Shown here one piece after another: positions 19,297-27,477 of a DNA stretch of 64,000 nucleotides; within the stretch, counting starts at the first letter, position 1; every line of letters starts with the position of its first letter. The translations under genes were made by a program, and so were the position numbers. Source of the stretch: an uncultured Bacteroidales bacterium. Its GTDB lineage: Bacteria > Bacteroidota > Bacteroidia > Bacteroidales > Paludibacteraceae. The notes under the pieces are model-generated. The model worked only from the letters and a program-made list of their open reading frames with translations. It was not told where the DNA came from and made no database searches. The DNA is taken from the NCBI GenBank assembly GCA_902782665.1, contig CACZOA010000009.1:90937-154936 (forward strand). The letters run 5' to 3'.

Positions 19297-22200
19297 TTAC
19301 AACTTTCGACGTTGCAATATGCCTGTTTTGTCGTAGATTCTCCAACTGTATATCTTCTCCACGAAAAGAGGGAATATAAGAAGTGTGAAAATCGTAGCGA
19401 ATATCAGTCCGCCAATGATGACGATTGCCAATGGCCGTTGGCTCTCACTACCGATTCCATGACTTAAGGCTGCTGGAATCAAACCGAATATTGCCATCAT
19501 TGCGGTCATCAGCACAGCGCGTGTGCGGCTATGAACACTCATGTCGATTGAATCTTGCAACGTCTCGCCATGACGTATGAAATGCTTGATATCCATAATC
19601 ATTATCACTCCGTTCTGGATGCAGATACCAAACAGACAGATGAATCCGATTCCTGCGGAAATGGAGAAATTGAAGCCTGTAATGAGTAAGATCAGGATTC
19701 CTCCGACAGCGGCGAATGGGACATTGAGCAACACAAGTGAGGCGTCTCTGGCGTTCCCGAACAGTATGTATAAAATGGCGAATATAATCAGAATACTGAT
19801 TGGCACCACTTGTGCCAGACGCGATGATGCTCGTTGTTGATTCTCAAAATCACCTTTCCATTCTATCCTGTATCCTTCGGACAGTGGCACATTCATACTC
19901 ACTTTCTTCTGCGACTCCGCCACCGCACTTCCCATATCTCTGTCGCGCACGGAGAACTTCACCGCACAGTAGCGTTCTTGTCCATCACGATAGATAATCA
20001 GCGGACCGGTGATTAGACGGATGTCTGCCAGTTCACCAATAGGAATCATTGCTCCTTCACAATTCTCTACTTTGATCTTTGCAATTTCATTCTCGTCTTT
20101 ACGAAAAGGTTTGTCGTAACGGACAACAAGATCAAATTTTCGCTCTTCTTCATATACTTGCGACGCAACTTTGCCACCAATAGCCATCTCGATAGTAGAC
20201 TGCACATCATCTTTGCTTACGCCATAACGAGCCAATCGACTTTCGTCCAAGTTAATCTGAATCTCTGGTTGACCAATATTACGCAACACACCAAGGTCGG
20301 CAATTCCAGGGATAGGCTGCATTGTCTTTGCCACCTTCTCCGCTATACGTTCTGATTCATACAGATCTTTTCCATAAATCTTAGCGACGATTGCTCCTTT
20401 CACTCCGCTCACAGCCTCTTCAACATTATCACTGATCGGTTGTGAGAAATTGAAATCTATGCCTTTATGTTGGCTCAATTTCTGATTCATCTTCTCCATA
20501 AGCTCCTCCTTTGTCATTCCAGATTTCCACTCGTTTTCTGGATGAATCTTGACGAACAACTCGATATTATAGAATCCGGTAGCGTCGGTGCCATCGTTCG
20601 GGCGGCCAGTCTGGGTGATAACCTCCTTCACTTCCGCAAACTCTCCGACTTCTGATCTTAGCTGTTTGGCCATTTTCGTGCTTTCGGCAAGTGAGATACT
20701 TTGTGGCATTGTAGCTCTGATATAGATGCTTCCCTCGTTCATTTCGGGAAGGAATTCAGTTCCCAACAGGGCGAAAGCAGATAGCCCGGCTATCATCACC
20801 ACCGTCGCCCCAACGATTACCTTGCAGGCATTCCTATGGCACCATGCAAACGTTTTGTCTGTGATATCGTATACAAGTTCAAGGAAACGATTGCGTTTCT
20901 CCTTCACATTCTTACCAAGTAGCATTCGGGAGAGGACAGGCACAAGCGTAAGTGTGAAAAGCAGAGCCCCAAGTAGTGCGAATCCAAGTGTGAAAGCAAG
21001 TGGAGAAAACATTTTGCCCTCCACTTTCTGGAACGAGAAAATCGGAATCAGAGCTGTGATTATGATAAGTTTGGAGAAAAACACCGACTTGGCTTTTGTC
21101 CTTGCTGTAGTACGGATGACTCCTCCCTTGCTAAGTTTGCCAAAAGCCTCCATTCCTATTGCCCTTGCTTTTTCATCCAGTGCGACGAAGAGTGCCTCCA
21201 CCATCACCACAGCACCGTCTATTATGATTCCGAAATCGATCGATCCCATAGATAATAGGTTGGCACTCATTCCTTTCAAATGCAGACAGATGAATGCGAA
21301 AAGTAGAGCAAGGGGTATAACAATGGCCACAATGAATGTCGTTCTCCAATCCTTCATAAATAGGAATACAATGAGTGTGACGAGAAAAATCCCTTCCAAC
21401 ACATTGTGGAAAACAGTCCCGACGGCAAGATCCACCAGGTCTTCACGGTCGTAGAATGGTTTTATTTCAACACCGTCAGGAAGGAGTTCCTTCTGGATAT
21501 AGCTGATCTTTTCTTTAAGAGCGGTGATGACTTCCTGTGCATTTTCGCCTTTTCGCATCACAACAATTCCTTCCACCACATCGTCCTCTTCTCCACGTCC
21601 TACTTGTCCGAGTCGTGGCTGGCACGATTCATTCACTTTGGCTAAGTTTTTCACGAGGATTGGCGTGCCACCGATATTCTTCACGACAATATTGCCTATC
21701 TCCTCTATGTTGTTGATCAACCCAATTCCTCTGACGACGTATGATTGTTGACATTTCTCAATGACGTCGCCACCAACGTTGGTATTGCTTTTTGATATCG
21801 CTTCAAAGAGTTCAAGTGAACTTATTCCGTATGTGGCAAGTTTATTAGGATTGACACTCACTTCAAATGTCTTTACCTCTCCACCAAAACTGACGACATC
21901 AGCCACTCCCGACACTGCGCGGATATTCCTTTCTACAACCCAGTCCTGAATAGTCTTAAGTTCACGGACAGAATGAGTTTCGCTGCTTAATGTATATCTG
22001 AACACCTCGCCCGTAGGCCCTTGCAAAGGCTGGACTTCCGGTTCGACATCATTAGGCAAATCAGCATCTTTAAGCAGGTTATACACCTGTTGTCGAGCAA
22101 ACTCGTCGTCGACATCATCTTCAAACATTATCGTCACCACTGACAAGCCAAACAATGTCACGCTGCGGATATCCGTCTTCTTCTGAGTAGCGTTCATTGC

Positions 22201-22422
22201 TATCTCAATCGGGATGGTCACGAATTTCTCAATCTCCTCCGCACTTCTTCCCGACCATTGTGTTATAACAGTGACTTTTGTGTTAGTGACGTCGGGGAAC
22301 GCATCCACTGGAGTATGCTTAAAGCAGAACACTCCTGTGATTATCATTAGCAAAGTGATACAGAGTATCAGATATTTCCTGTTGAGAGAAAAGGAAATAA
22401 TAAAATCGATCAGTTTATTCAT
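19297..22422 (-). CDS. CzcA-type heavy-metal efflux RND pump
   Basis: 1041 aa inner-membrane proton-driven pump of the heavy-metal efflux (HME) RND group. The TM4 proton-relay motif DFGIIIDGAVVMVE has Asp396, Asp402 and Glu409, as in CzcA-type pumps. The N-terminus FSLNRKYLI..TPVDAFPDVTNTKVTVITQW is typical, and 12 membrane segments can be laid out around two large periplasmic loops. It exports divalent or monovalent metal ions through the tripartite complex with the adjoining adaptor and outer-membrane channel. Its ATG overlaps the adaptor stop by one base (TAATG). The DFG..DGAVV pattern is closer to Czc/Ncc pumps than to CusA, but the ion is not proven. Confidence 0.95.
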   Translation of the reverse strand: MNKLIDFIISFSLNRKYLILCITLLMIITGVFCFKHTPVDAFPDVTNTKVTVITQWSGRSAEEIEKFVTIPIEIAMNATQKKTDIRSVTLFGLSVVTIMFEDDVDDEFARQQVYNLLKDADLPNDVEPEVQPLQGPTGEVFRYTLSSETHSVRELKTIQDWVVERNIRAVSGVADVVSFGGEVKTFEVSVNPNKLATYGISSLELFEAISKSNTNVGGDVIEKCQQSYVVRGIGLINNIEEIGNIVVKNIGGTPILVKNLAKVNESCQPRLGQVGRGEEDDVVEGIVVMRKGENAQEVITALKEKISYIQKELLPDGVEIKPFYDREDLVDLAVGTVFHNVLEGIFLVTLIVFLFMKDWRTTFIVAIVIPLALLFAFICLHLKGMSANLLSMGSIDFGIIIDGAVVMVEALFVALDEKARAIGMEAFGKLSKGGVIRTTARTKAKSVFFSKLIIITALIPIFSFQKVEGKMFSPLAFTLGFALLGALLFTLTLVPVLSRMLLGKNVKEKRNRFLELVYDITDKTFAWCHRNACKVIVGATVVMIAGLSAFALLGTEFLPEMNEGSIYIRATMPQSISLAESTKMAKQLRSEVGEFAEVKEVITQTGRPNDGTDATGFYNIELFVKIHPENEWKSGMTKEELMEKMNQKLSQHKGIDFNFSQPISDNVEEAVSGVKGAIVAKIYGKDLYESERIAEKVAKTMQPIPGIADLGVLRNIGQPEIQINLDESRLARYGVSKDDVQSTIEMAIGGKVASQVYEEERKFDLVVRYDKPFRKDENEIAKIKVENCEGAMIPIGELADIRLITGPLIIYRDGQERYCAVKFSVRDRDMGSAVAESQKKVSMNVPLSEGYRIEWKGDFENQQRASSRLAQVVPISILIIFAILYILFGNARDASLVLLNVPFAAVGGILILLITGFNFSISAGIGFICLFGICIQNGVIMIMDIKHFIRHGETLQDSIDMSVHSRTRAVLMTAMMAIFGLIPAALSHGIGSESQRPLAIVIIGGLIFATIFTLLIFPLFVEKIYSWRIYDKTGILQRRKL

Positions 22423-23483
22423 TATCTTAATGCTTCAAACTCCAACAATGCGTTTTCACTTACTACCATTTCACCTTTGCTGAGGCCAGACGATACAAAT
22501 GCACACATATCGCCATATCCTTCTATTTTTATCAGCTGTCGACGCAGATGCTTTTCGTCGTCGCATACCACAACATAGTCATGGCCGTTTTCAAAGATTA
22601 TGCTTTTCGTCGGCACTTGTAGCATCGGACGGATATCATCGGAGATGGAAATATGGACTGTGGCAAACATACCCGGCTTGAGCAAGCCTTGTTTGTTGTC
22701 TAAGCAAACCCTTACTTTCATTGTTTTGCTCACATTGTCAAGGATATTGTAGACTTTATTGATGACTCCGTGAAATTTCACATTAGGATATGCCACTACT
22801 TCCACAGTCACACTATCTCCCGATTTGACTTTCCAGATGTCGCTTTCGTAGACATCCGCTATCACCCATACCGTACTGAGGTCTGCTATCTCAAAAGCAG
22901 GAGCATCATTGTTGGTCGCATCTATATATGAGTCGTTAAAGACAGATTTGCCGACAACAAAACCATTGATTGGAGAAACGAGAGAGGCCGTTGACATTTT
23001 ACTATATCCGTTTACTTTCGCCACATTTTCTAATCTTGCCATCTCGGCTCGCAAAATTGTCAGCCCCTCTCTTGCTTCCTGGACGTCCTTGGCTGTTGCC
23101 ATTTTGTCTGCATACATCTCCTCCAATTGGTTGAGATTTCTTTCCGCCATACGGATTTGTGCATTAGTCTCACTTATCTGCTTCACATGTTCTGCCGCAT
23201 CTGTGCTGAACACCGTCGCTAACGTCTGTTCTTTCACAACTGGGTCTCCAATCTCCACCTGAATGTTTTGGATTTTACCGGTGCATGGCACAAATATCTT
23301 TGCAAGTTTGCGTTCATCACAAGCGATATCTCCATTCAGAACCAATTTCCCACGCATTTCTCCAGCAATGACCTCGGTTGTCACAAGATCAACACGACTT
23401 TCCGTCTCTTTAACATCTTCTTTTGACTCTCCTGAGCATGAAGACAGAACTAAAAGTGCAGTTGCAATATATAAGTTTTTCAT
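22422..23483 (-). CDS. RND efflux periplasmic adaptor lipoprotein (CzcB-like)
   Basis: 353 aa membrane-fusion protein. A lipoprotein signal ends at LVLSSC (Cys16), so it is anchored to the inner membrane. It has the split biotinyl-lipoyl domain (CTGKIQNIQVEIGDPVVKEQ and ASLVSPINGFVVGKSV), a coiled-coil hairpin at about 100-150 and a beta-barrel (VWVIADVYESDIWKVKSGDS). It joins the CzcA-type pump to the outer-membrane channel. There are 2 bases between the channel gene stop and this start, and a one-base overlap with the pump gene. No His-rich metal-binding extension is seen. Confidence 0.93.
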   Translation of the reverse strand: MKNLYIATALLVLSSCSGESKEDVKETESRVDLVTTEVIAGEMRGKLVLNGDIACDERKLAKIFVPCTGKIQNIQVEIGDPVVKEQTLATVFSTDAAEHVKQISETNAQIRMAERNLNQLEEMYADKMATAKDVQEAREGLTILRAEMARLENVAKVNGYSKMSTASLVSPINGFVVGKSVFNDSYIDATNNDAPAFEIADLSTVWVIADVYESDIWKVKSGDSVTVEVVAYPNVKFHGVINKVYNILDNVSKTMKVRVCLDNKQGLLKPGMFATVHISISDDIRPMLQVPTKSIIFENGHDYVVVCDDEKHLRRQLIKIEGYGDMCAFVSSGLSKGEMVVSENALLEFEALR

Positions 23484-23485
23484 TT

Positions 23486-24745
23486 TTAGTTGTTTTGTAT
23501 ATCAAGTGAAACAAATGCTTTGATTAATTCAAGTTTATTCTCGGTGTGTGTGAACTGAACCTCTTTGTAAGTATCAAGGATATCAATCAGTTCAATCAAT
23601 GAAATATTATGATTCATATATTGACGTTGTACATTCAATATGATCTGTTGCGACATCTCCTCCGCCACCTTGCTCGTTTCATCAACCATCTCTTGAAGTT
23701 TCAACAGTCTATTCCAATTTTGATCTTTTTCGATAGCTATCACGTCATGTAGATGTTCCTTTTCCAACATTTGAGCTTCAAGATTGTGTTGCGCTGCTTT
23801 CACTGTCCCCTGATTACGGTTGAATATCGGGATCGTAAAAGTGACTCCTGCACCAAAATAGTTATGCCCGATGTTTCCGTTCTTATCCCACTCTCCATTT
23901 ACAGACAATTCTGGCAACCCATTGGCTTTCTGCAGTTTTACATTGTGCTCTGCCATCTCAACCTTTTGTTTAGCCATCTCCAAGTCTGGACGACGTTCAA
24001 TACCCTCTATGATTTCATCTTTTGTAAGATTTTTTATTTGCCCAAGGATTTCTTTTTCATTGATTTGTGGGACGATATGTGTATTCACATCAAATCTAAG
24101 CATTGTCCGCAACTCATTTGTCTTTGACATCATGTCTATCTCAAGACCTCTAACCTCCTTTTGCAGTTGAACCATTTGACTTTTAAGTCTCACGACCTCC
24201 ACCGCCGAGATATTCCCTTTATTATATTGAGAGTCATAAGACAACAGAATCTTATCAATCACATCTGTTTCCTTTTGCATGATTGAAATTTTCTGCTTAC
24301 AATAAAAAATGTCCGCCATTGTGGAATAAAGATCTCTACGCAATAATCTTTTTGTGTCAGCCAATGTCGATTTTGAAAGACGCACATTAGCTTCTGCAAT
24401 TTTGATTCTGTTTGAGCGTTGTCCACCAATGTATATTCTTTGAGATATTTGAATATCGCTCTGTCCCTCTTTCCCACATTCAAAATAACGTCCAGTGACA
24501 GGATTATTGATGTTATGCTGGATACTGATCTCTGGATTTTCAAACAATTTTTCCTGACGTAGTTCAGCCTCCGACATTTTCATTTCAACATTTTGCTGAT
24601 TTATATTGACATTCTTATCACTCAATATCTTTTCTGCATCATCAAAAGATAGATACAATGTGTCTTGCTTCGGATATGAATGTGTGGCATATACAACAAA
24701 ACAATTAAATGTCAGTATGCAACATAAAGATTTCAGTAAATTCAT
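23486..24745 (-). CDS. Outer-membrane efflux channel (CzcC/TolC family)
   Basis: 419 aa outer-membrane factor. The N-terminal signal peptide is MNLLKSLCCILTFNCFVVYA. Two OEP repeats of long helices (LRQEKLFENPEISIQHNINN...; NVKLQKANGLPELSVNGEWD, then FTIPIFNRNQGTVKAA) form the trimeric channel. The PELSV...FTIPIFNRNQG segment is typical of CzcC-type proteins. It is the first gene of the efflux operon, preceded by a good -7 box on the minus strand, so the whole five-gene unit (channel, adaptor, pump, regulator, kinase) could be one transcript. Confidence 0.92.
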   Translation of the reverse strand: MNLLKSLCCILTFNCFVVYATHSYPKQDTLYLSFDDAEKILSDKNVNINQQNVEMKMSEAELRQEKLFENPEISIQHNINNPVTGRYFECGKEGQSDIQISQRIYIGGQRSNRIKIAEANVRLSKSTLADTKRLLRRDLYSTMADIFYCKQKISIMQKETDVIDKILLSYDSQYNKGNISAVEVVRLKSQMVQLQKEVRGLEIDMMSKTNELRTMLRFDVNTHIVPQINEKEILGQIKNLTKDEIIEGIERRPDLEMAKQKVEMAEHNVKLQKANGLPELSVNGEWDKNGNIGHNYFGAGVTFTIPIFNRNQGTVKAAQHNLEAQMLEKEHLHDVIAIEKDQNWNRLLKLQEMVDETSKVAEEMSQQIILNVQRQYMNHNISLIELIDILDTYKEVQFTHTENKLELIKAFVSLDIQNN

Positions 24746-24767
24746 AATACCTGTTTTAATTATGCTG

Positions 24768-24775
24768 CAAAGTTA
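24768..24775 (-). promoter_or_regulatory. -7 box TAACTTTG of the efflux operon
   Basis: Reads TAACTTTG on the minus strand (24775 to 24768), 22 bases before the ATG at 24745. It matches TAnnTTTG. Confidence 0.5.
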
Positions 24776-24826
24776 TTTGATATGCCTTTTATATTGAAAA
24801 ATAATAAGTTAGAAGACTATAATATC

Positions 24827-24846
24827 AAATTAGAAAATTCTAATTT
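24827..24846. promoter_or_regulatory. Perfect inverted repeat between divergent promoters
   Basis: AAATTAGAA-AA-TTCTAATTT, a 9+2+9 palindrome. It lies about 52 bases upstream of the efflux -7 box and 34 bases upstream of the -7 box of the methyltransferase gene. It is a candidate operator for the metal-responsive regulator. Confidence 0.4.
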
Positions 24847-24879
24847 CCCTCTCGCAACCAAGTTGCATTTCCTATTCCA

Positions 24880-24887
24880 TACTTTTG
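24880..24887 (+). promoter_or_regulatory. -7 box TACTTTTG of methyltransferase gene
   Basis: Matches TAnnTTTG and lies 42 bases before the ATG at 24930. A TTG at 24863-24865 is at short spacing. Confidence 0.45.
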
Positions 24888-24929
24888 CATCGTAATCAAA
24901 AACAAAAAGGGTAATCAAAATTTTGGATT

Positions 24930-25538
24930 ATGATTTGGGATGTTCTTTCTCCTCTTTACGACTTTTTTGAAACAGTCTACAACGGCAAGTGCTTCAAGGG
25001 CATTGCGGAGGAAATAAAAAAGTATGTCAATAAAGACGACGTGGTGCTTGAATGCGCTTGCGGCACTGGTCTGCTCACTCTGCCAATGGCTCAGATATGC
25101 AAAGAGATCGTAGCTACTGACTATTCCGATGGGATGCTGAGACAGACTCAGAAGAAGGTCAGCGGATACAATAATGTCAGGATTCAAAAAGCAAGTATTC
25201 TGGAAATTCCATTCGACGACAACAAATTCGACGTGGTTGTGGCAGCCAATGTGATCCATTTGTTGGAAGACCCGGGCAAAGCTCTCGCTGAAATGAAACG
25301 GGTATGCAAACCTGGTGGCAAACTGATTATTCCTACTTATATTAATAAGGAAAGCAAGAATTCAATGGTGGCAGCCAAACTGCTTTCTATGTTTGGCGTG
25401 GATTTCAAACGCCAATTCAGTTTAGCGTCGTACAAGGAGTTTTTCGTTGATCATCACGTCGACGTGAAGGAATACCGCATCGTCGACGGAAGGATGCCAT
25501 GTGCGTTTGCGATAAGCCCAAGCCCCCTAACCCCCTAA
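24930..25538 (+). CDS. SAM-dependent class I methyltransferase, 3' end altered by repeat
   Basis: 202 aa. Motif I is VLECACGTGLLTLPMA (SAM binding), with motif II VATDYSDGML and post-II VVVAANVIHLLEDPGKALAE. This is a UbiE/Methyltransf_11-type small-molecule methyltransferase; the substrate is unknown. The last residues, PSPLTP and the stop, are encoded by the first copy of the C-tract repeat at 25522-25548. The natural C-terminus after GRMPCAFAI therefore appears replaced by repeat sequence. The core fold is complete, so activity is likely kept. It is divergent from the metal-efflux operon, but no functional link is evident. Confidence 0.85.
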   Translation: MIWDVLSPLYDFFETVYNGKCFKGIAEEIKKYVNKDDVVLECACGTGLLTLPMAQICKEIVATDYSDGMLRQTQKKVSGYNNVRIQKASILEIPFDDNKFDVVVAANVIHLLEDPGKALAEMKRVCKPGGKLIIPTYINKESKNSMVAAKLLSMFGVDFKRQFSLASYKEFFVDHHVDVKEYRIVDGRMPCAFAISPSPLTP

Positions 25539-25578
25539 AGGGGGAAATGCGGCCCCCTAACCCCCTAAAGGGGGAAAT
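25522..25578 (+). repeat. Tandem pair of 27-bp C-tract palindromic repeats (copies A, B)
   Basis: Two identical 27-bp units, 25522-25548 and 25552-25578, separated by 3 bases. Each has GCCCCCTAA followed by the hairpin CCCCCTAAAGGGGG and then AAAT. Copy A encodes the end of the methyltransferase; copy B ends 33 bases before the DUF559 nuclease start. Near-copies in opposite orientation lie at 26044-26101. The complementary strand has pairs of G5 tracts separated by TTA, so four G5 tracts across the pair could form a quadruplex. Confidence 0.9.
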
Positions 25579-25599
25579 TGTAACCTAAAATATATTTTA

Positions 25600-25607
25600 T
25601 AAATTTG
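25600..25607 (+). promoter_or_regulatory. -7 box TAAATTTG abutting nuclease start
   Basis: Matches TAnnTTTG, with only 4 bases to the ATG at 25612. If used, transcription would start at or near the A of the ATG, giving a leaderless mRNA. Confidence 0.45.
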
Positions 25608-25611
25608 CGAT

Positions 25612-25977
25612 ATGAATAGTGCAGATCCTGTATATTACGAAGAATTGAAATTGCGAGCAAGACATAATCGCAATAATCCAACAGAAGCAGAATCTTATTT
25701 ATGGGAGATGCTTCGTGATAAAAAAATGGACGGATACAAATTCCGTCGTCAGCATATTATCGGCAAATATATTGTCGATTTCATTTGCTTAAGTAAATCT
25801 CTTATTGTTGAGGTCGACGGTGGGTATCATGATTCACCAGACCAACAATATGATGATTCAGTCCGTACCGCTTTCCTTGAAGGACATGGTTATAAAGTCA
25901 TAAGATTTAGAAATGAGGATGTTATTGCAAACACAGATTTTGTCCTCCAATCAATAAAGACAAATCTCTTCAAATAA
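25612..25977 (+). CDS. DUF559 (Vsr-like) endonuclease-domain protein
   Basis: 121 aa protein of the DUF559 group, related to very-short-patch-repair and PD-(D/E)XK nucleases. RARHNRNNPTEAESYLWEML, FRRQHIIGKYIVDFICLS, LIVEVDGGYHD and GYKVIRFRNEDV are the family hallmarks; the Asp in YIVDF and Glu in VEVDGG are the likely metal-binding residues. The protein is full length for the family. Its cellular role is not established. It sits alone between two inverted pairs of G/C-tract repeats, an arrangement that recalls repeat-associated transposases with their REP elements; that comparison is inference. Confidence 0.88.
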   Translation: MNSADPVYYEELKLRARHNRNNPTEAESYLWEMLRDKKMDGYKFRRQHIIGKYIVDFICLSKSLIVEVDGGYHDSPDQQYDDSVRTAFLEGHGYKVIRFRNEDVIANTDFVLQSIKTNLFK

Positions 25978-25984
25978 ATTTTTA

Positions 25985-25992
25985 TAATTTTG
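25985..25992 (+). promoter_or_regulatory. -7 box TAATTTTG of antiporter gene
   Basis: Matches TAnnTTTG, 20 bases before the ATG at 26013. It falls within the repeat-flanked segment, so the present promoter of the antiporter may have come with the inserted unit. Confidence 0.5.
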
Positions 25993-26012
25993 CACAAATA
26001 ATATCCTACAAA

Positions 26013-27356
26013 ATGGAAGAAACAAAAAATAATAATAGATCACAACTCCCCCTTCAGGGGGCTGGGGGGCTACAACTTCCCCCTTCAGGGGGCAAGGGGG
26101 CTGCTTTGGCTCTTTCTCCCCTACTCCTCTTTTTTATATGTTATGTCGGAGGCAGTATCGCGCTGCATGATTTCTACGCCATCCCAATTATCGTGGCATT
26201 CGTGGTGACATGTCTTTACGCCCTCTTTATTTTCCGCAACGACACTTTCAACAACCGTGTGATGGCATTCGGACGTGGGGCCGGCAACGAGAATATCATG
26301 TATATGGTGTTGATATTCATTCTTGCCGGTGGTTTCGCTTCCCTTGCCAAAAGTATAGGTGCAGTCGACGCTACTGTCAACATGTGTCTTCATTTTCTCC
26401 CCACTGCACTTTTGCTTCCTGGTCTGTTCCTCGCAACATGTCTGGTGTCGATGAGTATCGGAACATCAGTAGGTTCGATCGCAGCATTGGTGCCTCTGGC
26501 AGCTGGACTTGCAGCACAGACAGGAAACAGTGTGGCACTCTACACTGCCTGCATCGTCGGCGGAGCATTCTTCGGAGATAATCTTTCCTTCATCAGCGAC
26601 ACAACCATCGTCGCCACTCGCACACAAGGGATTGCCATGCATGAGAAATTCAAGGCCAATATAAGGATTGTCCTTCCCGCCGCATTGATTGCGATGATGG
26701 TATACGTGGTGATAGGATTCGGTTCGAATGCCAACCACACAGTTGAAGCCCCTGATTTCATACGTGTTCTGCCATACATAGTAGTGTTGGTGACCGCCAT
26801 TTGCGGAATCAATGTCATTATCGTGCTGACAATAGGAATCATCCTTTGCACTATCCTTGCCCTTTGCCTAGACGGTGCAGCATTCACCTCTATCCTGCAA
26901 TCTATCGACGGTGGTGTGAAAGGAATGAGTGAACTGATTATTGTGACATTGCTTGCAGGCGGACTGATGGAACTGATCCGCATCAACGGAGGTATAGACA
27001 TTCTGATGAATGCCATAAAGAGCAAAGTCACCAAACGTCGTGGTGCGGAATTGAGCATCGGAGCACTCGTGACAGCAGCCGATTTCTGTACTGCCAACAA
27101 CACAATCGCAATCCTTACTGTAAGCAGTCTGGCGAAAGAGATTGCCGAGCGATTCAACATTCCCCCTCGTCGAGTGGCAAGTCTGCTCGATACATGGAGC
27201 TGCATCGCACAATCGATCATTCCGTATGGAGCGCAACTCCTCATCGCCTCCGGGCTTGCGGCTATCGCGCCGACCGAGATCATAAGCCATCTCGTCTACC
27301 CATATATATTAGCAGTCATTACGCTTGGTGTAAGTGTGGTGAAGGGGAAAGATTAA
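26013..27356 (+). CDS. NhaC-family Na+/H+ antiporter with repeat-encoded N-terminus
   Basis: 447 aa polytopic inner-membrane antiporter with about 11 hydrophobic segments. GGAFFGDNLSFISDTTIVATRTQG is the conserved NhaC-type segment, and AADFCTANNTIAIL and DTWSCIAQSIIPYG lie in the later core. NhaC-type proteins exchange Na+ (or organic acids) for H+. Residues about 10-32 (SQLPLQGAGGLQLPPSGGKG) are read from two inverted copies of the C-tract repeat. Normal family members begin a few residues before the LALSPLLLFF helix. The extension is cytoplasmic or periplasmic tail sequence and probably tolerated. No other in-frame ATG precedes the first helix. Confidence 0.88.
   Translation: MEETKNNNRSQLPLQGAGGLQLPPSGGKGAALALSPLLLFFICYVGGSIALHDFYAIPIIVAFVVTCLYALFIFRNDTFNNRVMAFGRGAGNENIMYMVLIFILAGGFASLAKSIGAVDATVNMCLHFLPTALLLPGLFLATCLVSMSIGTSVGSIAALVPLAAGLAAQTGNSVALYTACIVGGAFFGDNLSFISDTTIVATRTQGIAMHEKFKANIRIVLPAALIAMMVYVVIGFGSNANHTVEAPDFIRVLPYIVVLVTAICGINVIIVLTIGIILCTILALCLDGAAFTSILQSIDGGVKGMSELIIVTLLAGGLMELIRINGGIDILMNAIKSKVTKRRGAELSIGALVTAADFCTANNTIAILTVSSLAKEIAERFNIPPRRVASLLDTWSCIAQSIIPYGAQLLIASGLAAIAPTEIISHLVYPYILAVITLGVSVVKGKD
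26044..26101 (-). repeat. Inverted pair of C-tract repeats inside antiporter gene (copies C, D)
   Basis: Two units, about 26044-26070 and 26074-26101, each with C5TTCAG5 followed by CT or CA and a further G tract. They are near-copies of the 25522-25578 units in reverse orientation, with a few substitutions (TTCA for TTTA). Both lie within the coding frame of the antiporter N-terminus. Confidence 0.85.
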
Positions 27357-27362
27357 AGGCCA

Positions 27363-27477
27363 ATCTCCAAAAAAGTGTCGAGTAACTGCATTTCTATCTC
27401 CAAAAAAGTGTAATATCTGCATGAATTTATCTCCAAAAAAGTGTAGTGTTATTGTGTTTTTATCTCCAAAAAAGTGT
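27363..27477 (+). repeat. Four-copy tandem array, exact 33-bp period
   Basis: The 16-mer ATCTCCAAAAAAGTGT occurs at 27363-27378, 27396-27411, 27429-27444 and 27462-27477, each exactly 33 bases apart. The 17-base intervals vary but keep traces of a TAATnnTG(CAT) segment. Only after the last copy is a perfect -7 box (TAATTTTG) formed. The array starts 7 bases after the antiporter stop and ends 25 bases before the AAA ATPase start. It looks like a promoter module duplicated in tandem. Confidence 0.92.

Larger units (their letters stand above)
25522..26101. mobile_element. Candidate repeat-flanked nuclease unit
   Basis: Two direct copies of the C-tract repeat (A, B), a DUF559 nuclease gene with its promoter, then two near-copies in inverted orientation (C, D). 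Both neighbours have coding sequence altered at the junctions: the methyltransferase end and the antiporter N-terminus are encoded by repeat DNA. This looks like a ~580-bp inserted unit with inverted ends. No target-site duplication was identified and no mobilisation by DUF559 proteins is established, so the mobile-element call is inference. Confidence 0.35.

Noticed and set aside
20726-21454. 242-codon open frame on plus strand
   Set aside because: Antisense to the CzcA pump gene in a region with conserved transmembrane motifs. It is a shadow frame.
26540-27283. 247-codon open frame on minus strand
   Set aside because: Antisense to the NhaC antiporter core. Composition is that of a complementary frame of a membrane protein gene.
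27363-27477. CRISPR array
   Set aside because: Repeats are only 16 bp with 17-bp intervals, the intervals are partly conserved rather than unique, there are no cas genes, and the array ends in a promoter box.
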